Assembly (NCBI GenBank): GCA_030640625.1 | Contig: DAOWJB010000226.1 | Coordinates: forward strand, 1-36,544 | Direction of reading: 5' to 3' | Length of the DNA stretch: 36,544 nucleotides | Source of the DNA: Bacteroides sp. | Lineage (GTDB): Bacteria > Bacteroidota > Bacteroidia > Bacteroidales > SM23-62 | Shown: positions 7,909 to 15,282 of the stretch, in pieces | Layout: the number at the start of each line of letters is the position of its first letter | How positions within the stretch are numbered: position 1 is the first letter of the stretch | Program-made: the position numbers and the translations under genes | Notes under the pieces: generated by a model | What the model saw: the letters and a program-made list of their open reading frames with translations, nothing else | Databases searched by the model: none | Told to the model about the DNA's origin: nothing

Positions 7909-8775
7909 TTATTTAGCATCCTTCTTTTTCTTGGATCGTCTGCTTAGATAAACCACTAATCTCCAGACCAAGAGGCCAACAATCCATAATGGCCAAATAT
8001 TCAGGAAAAACAGTATGAAATCCACGAATCCCTGCCAGCCCCTGTGCAGGGCTTTTTTCAGTCGTTGACCGAAATTATCCCTGTCAGCCGGTTCATATTT
8101 GAGATCCTTTTTCTGGTAGATCCAGATATTCAGGGTGCTGTAGTTAACCCTGTCCTCAAGGTACCTGAGCCTTCCCTCCTTGGATTCAATTTCCTGTCGT
8201 ACCCTGCCCAGTTTTTCTTCAATATCAAGGATATCCTTAACCGATCGTGCCTGATCCAGCAATTCCAGGTATCTTTTCTCCACCTGTCTTTCGTTTTCCA
8301 GCCGTATTTTAATATCGTAAAACTGTTCTGTTACATCATTGGCATTTACCGTTTTGCTTATGATCTTGTCCGGTCCTGACTCCACCCCGGTTAAGAAAAG
8401 GTCAAATTTATCAGCAGCAATCCTGCAGGTGATATTAAAACTTATCTGATCCTCCTGGTCATTAAAAGTTTCTGAGGAGATATAGCCATCATAAAAGCTA
8501 ACCAGGGTATCCAGTCTCGTCCTGGAACTTTTTAGATCATCTGACTCAATGGTCAGGTTCCCGTTCCGGATTATCTTTTTCTCGAAGGTCTCAGGAGCGG
8601 GAGGGGGAGCAGGAGCAGAAGCAACAGCCTGGCTGGATATCATCCTGGATTCTGAGGCTGCTTCATCGGCAAAATAAAACGCTTCATCTGATTCTTCCAT
8701 CGGTAGCTCATTTACGGAATGATCACATCCCAGGATCAGGATAAATAAACTGGAAAAGAGGAGTTTTCTATGCAT
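7909..8775 (-). CDS. DUF4349 domain lipoprotein with C-terminal membrane anchor
   Basis: The 288-residue product starts with a lipoprotein signal (LFILILGC, lipidated Cys at 17), then a Pro/Ala-rich linker (ASAPAPPPAPE). The DUF4349 domain covers about residues 65-275: it begins IIRNGNLTIESDDL, has a long coiled-coil-like helix with EKLGRVRQEIESKEGRLRYL, continues VNYSTLNIWIYQ, and ends with a transmembrane segment near 245-272 followed by RRSKKKKDAK. This is the standard layout of the family, found in many bacterial envelopes without a settled function. An N-terminal lipid plus a C-terminal helix would tether it to the membrane at both ends. It is transcribed away from the decarboxylase operon, with about 127 bases between the two starts. 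Confidence 0.85.
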   Translation of the reverse strand: MHRKLLFSSLFILILGCDHSVNELPMEESDEAFYFADEAASESRMISSQAVASAPAPPPAPETFEKKIIRNGNLTIESDDLKSSRTRLDTLVSFYDGYISSETFNDQEDQISFNITCRIAADKFDLFLTGVESGPDKIISKTVNANDVTEQFYDIKIRLENERQVEKRYLELLDQARSVKDILDIEEKLGRVRQEIESKEGRLRYLEDRVNYSTLNIWIYQKKDLKYEPADRDNFGQRLKKALHRGWQGFVDFILFFLNIWPLWIVGLLVWRLVVYLSRRSKKKKDAK

Positions 8776-8845
8776 TTCTGGCTGGTATTTATGTGAATGG
8801 TTTTTCTGGATATAATTTACGGAATAATCATTTTAACTTATCATA

Positions 8846-8876
8846 TTTCCTTATAAAAAAGATTCGCCTAATTTTA
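8846..8876 (+). promoter_or_regulatory. Weak candidate promoter for the decarboxylase operon
   Basis: TTTC (8846-8849), a spacer of 19 bases and TAATTTTA (8869-8876) approximate the Bacteroidota consensus (3/4 and 7/8). An AGGA at 8887-8890 precedes the ATG at 8903 by slightly more than usual. Only suggestive in such AT-rich DNA. Confidence 0.3.
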
Positions 8877-8902
8877 TGTGTCTGTAGGAAGCGATAAAAC
8901 AT

Positions 8903-10330
8903 ATGATTAATTCACAAGAATTCCGCAAATATGCCCATGAATTCGTTGACTGGATGGCGGATTACCTGGAAAGTGTCGAAAAATTACCTGTTAAATCCCA
9001 GGTAAAACCGGGAGATATTTTCAGACAGATACCCGACAGTCCGCCCGTTAAAGCTGAATCGATGGACAAGATCTTCCAGGATTTCCAGCAAATTATTTTA
9101 CCAGGGATGACCCACTGGCAGAGTCCAAATTACTTTGCTTATTTCACGGCCAATTCAAGTTTTCCATCCGTACTTGCAGAGATGCTGACCTCGGCAATGG
9201 CTGCACAATGCATGGTCTGGGAAACATCACCTGCAGCTGCTGAACTCGAAGAAAAGGTACTCAACTGGCTGCGTGATATGATCGGCCTGCCGGAAACTTT
9301 CGCAGGGGTTATCCAGGATACGGCATCAACAGCGACACTTGTTGCTTTGCTGACTGCAAGGGAAAAATATACCGCATACAGGATCAATGAAGCCGGGTTC
9401 CAGGATACTGACCGCTTCCGGATTTACTGCAGCACCGAAGCCCATTCCTCCATAGAAAAGGCGGTAAAAATGGCCGGCTTCGGCAGGAAAAACCTGGTCA
9501 AGGTACAATCCAATGAGGCACTGGCCATTGTACCTGAAAGTTTACGCAAAAGTATTCAGGATGATATTGCAGCCGGCTTTACCCCCTTATGTGTGGTAGC
9601 GGCCTTGGGAACCACGGGCACGCTGGCCATTGATCCCCTGCGGCCGCTGGGGGATATTTGCCGGGAATTTGACGTTTGGCTGCATGTTGATGCTGCGTTC
9701 GCCGGAACAGCTCTGGTGCTTCCGGACCAACGATGGATGATAGACGGAATTGAGCAGGTGGACAGTTTTGTTTTCAATCCCCACAAGTGGATGTTTACGA
9801 ATTTTGATTGCTCGGCCTACTATGTGAAGGATACGGAAGCCCTGATCAGGACCTTTGAGATCCTGCCTGAATATCTGAAGACCGGGACACGGGGGACCGT
9901 CAAGGATTACCGTGACTGGGGAGTACAGCTGGGCAGGCGGTTCAGGGCTTTGAAACTCTGGTTTGTTATCCGTGATTACGGGGTGAATGGGATCAGGCAG
10001 AAAGTCCAGGACCATATCACCTGGGCCCGGGAACTGGCAAAGCAGATCAGGTCTGAATCCGGATTTGACTTATTGGATCCCCAGCATTTAACACTGGTTT
10101 GTTTTCGCTACCGACCGGAATCTGAGATGGCATCCGAAGAAATTAACCAGGTCAACATGGCCCTTATGCAAAAATTGAATGCCAGCGGCAGGATCTATCT
10201 TACGCATACCAAGGTAAATGGTCAGGTGACGCTGCGCATGGTCATTGCACAAACCCATGTCACACGTGATCATGTTCAGAAAGCATGGAAATTCATCCGG
10301 GAGACGGCCGCAGAAATTGTAACATCATAG
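8903..10330 (+). CDS. PLP-dependent group II decarboxylase, aromatic-L-amino-acid decarboxylase type
   Basis: The 475 residues follow the aromatic amino acid decarboxylase pattern along the whole length: SPNYFAYFTANSSFPSVLAE (75-94), TSPAAAELEEKVLNWLRDMIGLP (about 108-130), GVIQDTAS (135-142), CSTEAHSS with the PLP-stacking His181, GTTGT (236-240), HVDAAFAG with Asp263, and FNPHKW with the Schiff-base Lys295. Known enzymes of this group turn tryptophan, tyrosine, DOPA or phenylalanine into the amine and CO2 in the cytosol. The NPHKWMFTNFDCSA stretch is much closer to animal and plant aromatic decarboxylases than to glutamate decarboxylase. The exact substrate cannot be read from sequence. A tropinone-reductase-like SDR follows after 9 bases and a HAD hydrolase after 11 more, so they are probably co-transcribed. 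Confidence 0.9.
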   Translation: MINSQEFRKYAHEFVDWMADYLESVEKLPVKSQVKPGDIFRQIPDSPPVKAESMDKIFQDFQQIILPGMTHWQSPNYFAYFTANSSFPSVLAEMLTSAMAAQCMVWETSPAAAELEEKVLNWLRDMIGLPETFAGVIQDTASTATLVALLTAREKYTAYRINEAGFQDTDRFRIYCSTEAHSSIEKAVKMAGFGRKNLVKVQSNEALAIVPESLRKSIQDDIAAGFTPLCVVAALGTTGTLAIDPLRPLGDICREFDVWLHVDAAFAGTALVLPDQRWMIDGIEQVDSFVFNPHKWMFTNFDCSAYYVKDTEALIRTFEILPEYLKTGTRGTVKDYRDWGVQLGRRFRALKLWFVIRDYGVNGIRQKVQDHITWARELAKQIRSESGFDLLDPQHLTLVCFRYRPESEMASEEINQVNMALMQKLNASGRIYLTHTKVNGQVTLRMVIAQTHVTRDHVQKAWKFIRETAAEIVTS

Positions 10331-10339
10331 GAATTAGAT

Positions 10340-11107
10340 ATGAAGAGAAGGTGGACACTGGAAGGAAAGACAGCCCTGGTAACCGGGGGTACAAAAGGCA
10401 TGGGACGAGCCATTGTAGAATCGTTCCTCTCCTGGGGTGCAGAAGTATTTTTCGTTGCCAGGAACGAGCAGGATATCGCCCGGATGGAAGCTGATCTGGA
10501 GAATAAATCTTTCAGATACCATGGTATCCGGGCGGATGTCAGCCTGGGTGACGACCGGAAGAAAATCATCGAAATTGTAGGTGGAAAGGTGAATAAACTC
10601 GATATACTGGTCAATAATGTTGGTACTAATAAGCGTAATAAAATAGAAGATTATTCAGAGGAGGAAATCAAACTCATTATGGATACCAATTTCATGTCTG
10701 CGTTTGATATTTCGAGGCGAATCCTGCCTTTGCTGAAAGCATCCGGTAAGGCAAGTGTTGTCTTTAATTCTTCTGTGGCTGGAATCAACCATATCAGGAC
10801 CGGTACTGTTTACGGGGCCAGCAAGGCAGCAATGATCCAGCTGACCAAAAACCTGGCGGTCGAGTGGGCCGAGCATGGGATCCGGGTAAATGCCGTGGCG
10901 CCATGGTATATAAAAACCCCCCTCGTGGAACACATACTTGCAGATAAGGAGTTCCTTCAGGAAATACATGACAGGACCCCCATGAGAAGGGTAGGGGAGC
11001 CGCAAGAGGTGGCTGATCTGGTCACTTTTTTGTGCATGCCGGCAGCATCCTTTATTACAGGCCAGTGCATAGCTGTGGATGGCGGATTTACCATTAACAT
11101 GTTATAA
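10340..11107 (+). CDS. SDR-family NAD(P)-dependent oxidoreductase, tropinone-reductase-like
   Basis: A classical short-chain dehydrogenase/reductase of 255 residues. TGGTKGMG (15-22) is the cofactor-binding glycine motif, NNVG (92-95) the NNAG equivalent, and Ser144/145, Tyr158 and Lys162 (YGASK) form the catalytic set. The C-terminus [17 protein letters not shown] is normal for the family. The opening [19 protein letters not shown] resembles plant tropinone-reductase-like enzymes, which reduce ketones, but substrate specificity does not follow from this. An Arg at position 41 after the second strand (VARN) suggests NADPH preference. It sits 9 bases after the decarboxylase stop, with AGGAATTAG just ahead of the start, so it may act on a carbonyl derived from the amine. 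Confidence 0.9.
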   Translation: MKRRWTLEGKTALVTGGTKGMGRAIVESFLSWGAEVFFVARNEQDIARMEADLENKSFRYHGIRADVSLGDDRKKIIEIVGGKVNKLDILVNNVGTNKRNKIEDYSEEEIKLIMDTNFMSAFDISRRILPLLKASGKASVVFNSSVAGINHIRTGTVYGASKAAMIQLTKNLAVEWAEHGIRVNAVAPWYIKTPLVEHILADKEFLQEIHDRTPMRRVGEPQEVADLVTFLCMPAASFITGQCIAVDGGFTINML

Positions 11108-11118
11108 TATTTCTGAAT

Positions 11119-11808
11119 ATGGACTTTAATAAAATTCGCCTGTTAAGTTTTGATTGTTATGGTACGCTGATAGACTGGAAAGAAAGCGTTCTGAACATCC
11201 TTGAATTTTTTTTTAAGGACTTTCCCATAGAATTCAGCCGGGACGAATTGTTCAGGGCTTTTTTAGAGGCCGACCGGAAAATGATATCTGATAAATACCT
11301 TTCCTACAGGGATATTCTCGCAGGTGTGCTTGACTTGATGGCGGAACAACTCCGGATCTCCCTTGATCCTGCTTCGAGGTACCTGCTATCAGACCGTTTT
11401 TCTGAATGGAAACCTTTTCCGGATACTGTCCAAAGTCTGAAAAAATTAAAAGAGAAATTCCAGTTAGCAATCATCTCAAATGTCGATGATGAACTTTTTT
11501 CGATCAGCAACAGGTTACTGAAAGTGGAATTTGATTATATCGTGACGGCGCAGCAAGTTGGGTCATATAAGCCTGACCTTCGGAATTTTCAACATGCACT
11601 CGGGGATTTTGGTATCGAAAAGGAGCATCATGTCCATGTTGCCCAGAGTATCTATCACGATATTATACCTGCCAACCAGCTGGGCTTAAACAAGGTCTGG
11701 GTAAACCGCTACGGGGAGCCGGAACGTACCGATTCCATTGAGTTTCCTGACCTGGAGGTGCCGGACCTGTCAAGCCTGGTGAAAATCCTGGAAATCGAGA
11801 CAGCCTGA
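11119..11808 (+). CDS. HAD-superfamily hydrolase, haloacid-dehalogenase type II-like
   Basis: The protein of 229 residues has all four HAD motifs: I, FDCYGTLIDW with nucleophile Asp12; II, IISNVDD with Ser120-Asn121; III, SYKPDLRNF with Lys151; IV, VAQSIYHDIIPANQLG with Asp181. The residue after the nucleophile is Cys and the +2 residue is Tyr rather than Asp. This is the DxYGTL form seen in L-2-haloacid dehalogenases and related hydrolases; true phosphatases have DxD. So the enzyme may act on carbon-halogen bonds or another small substrate, though many such proteins are not dehalogenases in practice. It is the last gene of the decarboxylase-SDR-HAD operon and ends 5 bases from the convergent T9SS-cargo gene. 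Confidence 0.85.
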   Translation: MDFNKIRLLSFDCYGTLIDWKESVLNILEFFFKDFPIEFSRDELFRAFLEADRKMISDKYLSYRDILAGVLDLMAEQLRISLDPASRYLLSDRFSEWKPFPDTVQSLKKLKEKFQLAIISNVDDELFSISNRLLKVEFDYIVTAQQVGSYKPDLRNFQHALGDFGIEKEHHVHVAQSIYHDIIPANQLGLNKVWVNRYGEPERTDSIEFPDLEVPDLSSLVKILEIETA

Positions 11809-11813
11809 ACCGG

Positions 11814-13922
11814 CTACTGGATCTTAACTACCCGAATGGTTTTCGTGGCATTCTTTGAGAGGTACTTCACAAGGTAGATACCCTGGTCAATTTCTACGCC
11901 TGAATCATCTCTCCCATTCCATGTAATGGTGATCAACTCCTCAGCAGGATAATCCTTCAAGTCAATGATCCTGACCAGCTGTCCGGATGCATTGTAGATC
12001 CGCAGGCTGGCATGCTCATCATATTGGTCTGCAGGTATCTCCAGTCTGAATGTGATCTCCGAGGAGAAGGGATTCGGATAGGCTGCCAGCGAAAGACCTG
12101 TAAGTGCAGGTTTTTCATCATCAAGGCCAACAAGCTCTCCTCCTTCCCTGAACTGATCCTCAATATCAATTTCCTCAATTACCATACCCGGCTCGAGGGT
12201 CAGGAAGGCTGTATAGTACGTCAGGATACGGTTTTCCAGACTTTCGCTGATGATTTCCCCGATGAGTTCATTGCTCACTGCAGATTGCTCAAGTGACTGT
12301 ATATACATCCCCGACCAGATCTGTCTGGCCACTGTATCAGTGAGATGAATACTGCCCGCGTCCACACTGATTTCTTCGGAGAAGGACTGGTCATCGTAAA
12401 CACCGGATAATATCAGTTTGAACGGGAAGCTGCCATTGTACCTGCCAACCTGCAGGATTGGTCTGTTTAGATAAGCAGTGCTGCCTATCAGTCCAGCATT
12501 ATACCTGCTAAAACAAAATCCCTGTTCCAGCGTCGTATACAGGTCAAAGGAGCTGATGAATCCACCAGCCGATTGTACCAGTTCTTCAAGGTTCTGGATT
12601 TCATCTTTACCGTTCCTGAGTGATACGTAGTTACCATTGGTCTGCCTTGTCAATAAACTATAGAAATATTCATTCCCATAATAATTCCTTCCGCCCATCC
12701 ATATCCCGTAATAGTACATATTCAGGTCCAGCACATGGATCACCGGCCAGGGTTTATAGGCGCCAAGGTCTTCAATCAATTGGTTGGCCTCTATGTTCGA
12801 GTGTATATTATAATCATCTGAAATGATCAGCAGGGCTCCATCATCTCCGGTAAATTTCATGCCCTCTGCGATCAGCATTGGCAATACGGAATAAGAATTG
12901 GAAATATCATCCAATGATTCAAATACCTTGCTTATGGTGTCAGCATTGGCCGGGAGCCATTGCTTTCCCGCTTTATATATTTCGATACCGGATATCATGA
13001 TATTGAATGAGTCGGTTTCTGCCAGGTTATTCCTGATCGTGCTTTCCAGGATCCCGGAAAGCTCTCCCCGGGTTCCCTCATAGTCCACCAGGAAACAGAT
13101 TTTTTTGGGCTCATCAACATCAAGCAGGACTGAAGGTAAAAGGGCAAGCTGGTAATAACCCGTATTCCCGTCCGGATAATGATTGATGAACAATCCATCT
13201 TTCATGGGTGAATCAAATCCCAGTGTATAACTACTGTTGTCAGTAGTAATGACGGTCCCCATATTGACCGGATATTCACTTCCCGTGTAAGGCACAAATT
13301 CAGTGACCGAATCCGAATTAATGGTGGGATTTTTCCAGGTGGTATCTGTTTGTGTAAAAACATTGATTTCTTCCGGCCATGCCTCACCAACCCTGAGTTG
13401 GGTGACTGGTACCGGAACGGTAACCTGCTTAGATGACCAGTTCGCCGGTACCAGGTAAGTGATCTTAACTTTCCTGGACATGTTACTGGTCAAAGGATAT
13501 ACCCTCAGTTCATAGGAAGTAGGACCTAGCTTGGTGAGTATACTGGGGTCCCTGCGCCTTTCTACAATACCTTCATAGATGGCAGAAGCAGTCCACCGGT
13601 CCATTATCAGTGCCTTTTCCGGTTCACCCTCAATCCACAACCAGGAATCCGTGATCATGGCATTCGCCGGCAGATCAAAATTATAGATCGCTTCCAATTG
13701 GACAGATGAATCTGGCTTATGCTGGTCGGTTGCAAATGTCAGGTACATGCCAATCTCAATGAATGTCCCTTTGGGATGAACGGTGAGATCGGCCTGTGTT
13801 AGATATGCTGGTAAATAATTCCAGGGATTCATTGGATCAATGATGCGGAGATTATTCCAGGCTTTAATATTTATCAAAGCAGAAAAAATGAGCACGATGA
13901 GAACTATGCTTTTTCTTTTCAT
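11814..13922 (-). CDS. VIT-domain surface or secreted protein with T9SS C-terminal sorting domain
   Basis: This protein has 702 residues. A signal peptide covers about residues 1-22. Residues about 55-165 look like a VIT (inter-alpha-trypsin inhibitor) domain: YNFDLPANAMITDSWLWIEG, then AIYEGIVERRRDPSIL and YELRVYPLTSNMSRKVKITY. The middle, starting at KKICFLVDYEGTRGELSG, is shaped like a von Willebrand A domain but begins FLVDYEG, not the classical DxSxS, so metal binding is doubtful. The last 85 residues, AAYPNPFSSEITFRLEIP to ATKTIRVVKIQ, form a type A T9SS sorting domain, removed or processed on export through the outer membrane. Function is likely adhesion or surface binding, by inference. 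Two identical inverted repeats lie 77-128 bases upstream of the start. Confidence 0.82.
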   Translation of the reverse strand: MKRKSIVLIVLIFSALINIKAWNNLRIIDPMNPWNYLPAYLTQADLTVHPKGTFIEIGMYLTFATDQHKPDSSVQLEAIYNFDLPANAMITDSWLWIEGEPEKALIMDRWTASAIYEGIVERRRDPSILTKLGPTSYELRVYPLTSNMSRKVKITYLVPANWSSKQVTVPVPVTQLRVGEAWPEEINVFTQTDTTWKNPTINSDSVTEFVPYTGSEYPVNMGTVITTDNSSYTLGFDSPMKDGLFINHYPDGNTGYYQLALLPSVLLDVDEPKKICFLVDYEGTRGELSGILESTIRNNLAETDSFNIMISGIEIYKAGKQWLPANADTISKVFESLDDISNSYSVLPMLIAEGMKFTGDDGALLIISDDYNIHSNIEANQLIEDLGAYKPWPVIHVLDLNMYYYGIWMGGRNYYGNEYFYSLLTRQTNGNYVSLRNGKDEIQNLEELVQSAGGFISSFDLYTTLEQGFCFSRYNAGLIGSTAYLNRPILQVGRYNGSFPFKLILSGVYDDQSFSEEISVDAGSIHLTDTVARQIWSGMYIQSLEQSAVSNELIGEIISESLENRILTYYTAFLTLEPGMVIEEIDIEDQFREGGELVGLDDEKPALTGLSLAAYPNPFSSEITFRLEIPADQYDEHASLRIYNASGQLVRIIDLKDYPAEELITITWNGRDDSGVEIDQGIYLVKYLSKNATKTIRVVKIQ

Positions 13923-13998
13923 TCGTTTAAAATTTTGTAATTAATTGAAAATAAAATAATTAAAAATTTGAGAACGAATGCAACCGCTTCGCTCTCAC

Positions 13999-14065
13999 AT
14001 GATTTTTTTTAATCATACTTTTTTGTGATTTTATGATTAATAAAAATCATGTTCGTTTCATGATT
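13999..14065. promoter_or_regulatory. Operator-like array: two identical dyads ATGATT-N6-AATCAT plus extra half-sites
   Basis: ATGATT (13999-14004) and AATCAT (14011-14016) form a perfect 18-bp inverted repeat with a 6-base spacer. The same dyad recurs at 14033-14038 and 14045-14050 with a different 6-base spacer. Their centres are 34 bases apart, a little over three helical turns. A further half-site ATGATT stands at 14060-14065 and a near one (GTGATT) at 14025-14030. The array lies upstream of the VIT/T9SS gene (start 13922) and 149 bases beyond the end of the next upstream gene. The layout suggests a dimeric regulator; which one is unknown. Chance is possible in AT-rich DNA, but identical arms with identical spacing make it less likely. 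Confidence 0.5.
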
Positions 14066-14213
14066 ATTAATTGGTTGCTCCTTCAAAGATAGCACAAATC
14101 GGGCCTTACTATTATGCTGTAAAGTATATCAGGCAATGTTTCTCTCGATTATGTATCCGGGCCCTTTACAGTGACTTTTTTCCGGAATTTTTTCAGGGAT
14201 TTTGTTTCCATGC

Positions 14214-15179
14214 TCATTCAAGGTTGTTCAATGTCTCAGGAAAAACCCGTAATAATAATTCAGATCCGATGGCACTTGACAGCAATCTCTCTTTCCTGTT
14301 GTTCAGGAGCAACTGGGTCCAGTTTGTAAAGCCCCCGTCAACAAGGTCCCAGCTCTGCTGGTCCGGGTCCCTGAAACGGATCCGGAAAGCGAGTGGAGAA
14401 TAATAATTGCGTGCTTCAGTTCTGTCAGGATCTGACAGAAATCCAATGCCCTCAAAAGATGCTCCCAGGCGTTCAAACATTTCTTCAATGTATGACATCC
14501 TGAATTCACCTGTAAAGTCACTGACATGGACCTCCGCATCATGAAGTACCTGCAGTTTGGAAGCGAGTGTAAGGTAAAACCGGATATGCTCTTCCAGCTG
14601 GTTCATTTCAAAGCTCGAATTACCAGTATCCCGCCCGGCACTGACAAGAGAAAAGACACGAAAGTGGGCACTGAATTTTTCTTCCTCAAAATATTGGGCA
14701 CGTAACAACCTGTGGGATGAAGAGCATTTTATGATGACAGGCGATTTTGAATCCCCGGCCAGACATTCTTTCCGCAGATGGGCTGCTTTTAGTGCCAGGG
14801 TAGTGGTGGAGTCAGCCACTACCTCGGAATTTCTGATGGTCGATACCATACGGTTCTGGCTCAGGTTGGATATGGATGTGCATGTACCCAGCGGGGTGAC
14901 CGGGGAAAGATCCAGTGAGTGCCAGTCCCCCGAAAGCAATGAAAACGCAAGTTGATCGAAACGGTTATAATCTGCCTGAGGAATTTCAGAGGGTTTGTAA
15001 AAACGGTTGTTCTGAAATTCATTCAGCACCCAAGAGGGGGATATATTCATGGACCTTTTCCGGAAGGCTTCAATAAGCAGGGATTGAATGTCTGAGGAAT
15101 TTAATTCTTCAGCCAAAAGCAGGAATAATTCTTTCAGATGCGGGTCTTTCTGAAGCCTCTCCAGGATTTTATTTTGCAT
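14214..15179 (-). CDS. Uncharacterised protein, possible class II aminoacyl-tRNA-synthetase-like fold
   Basis: I do not recognise a named family for these 321 residues. There is no signal peptide or membrane segment, so the protein is cytosolic. An N-terminal helical part (1-80) is followed by a well-structured part with PVTPLGTCTSISNLSQNR near 93-110, a stretch FRVFSLVSAGRDTG near 178-191 that could be a class II motif 2 (fRxF), and VDGGFTNWTQLLLNN with SAIGSELLLRVFP near 282-315 that resembles the GGRYD...GxGxER end of the histidyl-tRNA synthetase/HisZ catalytic core. The order is right but the similarity is by eye and weak. It is monocistronic, read toward the VIT gene and divergent from the metallophosphoesterase. 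Treat as hypothetical. Confidence 0.6.
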   Translation of the reverse strand: MQNKILERLQKDPHLKELFLLLAEELNSSDIQSLLIEAFRKRSMNISPSWVLNEFQNNRFYKPSEIPQADYNRFDQLAFSLLSGDWHSLDLSPVTPLGTCTSISNLSQNRMVSTIRNSEVVADSTTTLALKAAHLRKECLAGDSKSPVIIKCSSSHRLLRAQYFEEEKFSAHFRVFSLVSAGRDTGNSSFEMNQLEEHIRFYLTLASKLQVLHDAEVHVSDFTGEFRMSYIEEMFERLGASFEGIGFLSDPDRTEARNYYSPLAFRIRFRDPDQQSWDLVDGGFTNWTQLLLNNRKERLLSSAIGSELLLRVFPETLNNLE

Positions 15180-15282
15180 GCTTTATGAAATTTGTTAAAC
15201 ATTTGATAAATTACTAAAAATTAGCTTTATGTTAATATCATTATGCGACCTTTAACTTCTGAAAGAATAGAATTTTAATTAC

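Noticed and set aside
9587-10015. Minus-strand frame of 142 codons
   Set aside because: It is antisense to the decarboxylase active-site region, which is certain; no domain or start context.
8903-10330. Glutamate decarboxylase or tyrosine-specific label for the PLP enzyme
   Set aside because: The motifs point to the aromatic decarboxylase group, but the specific substrate cannot be read from them.
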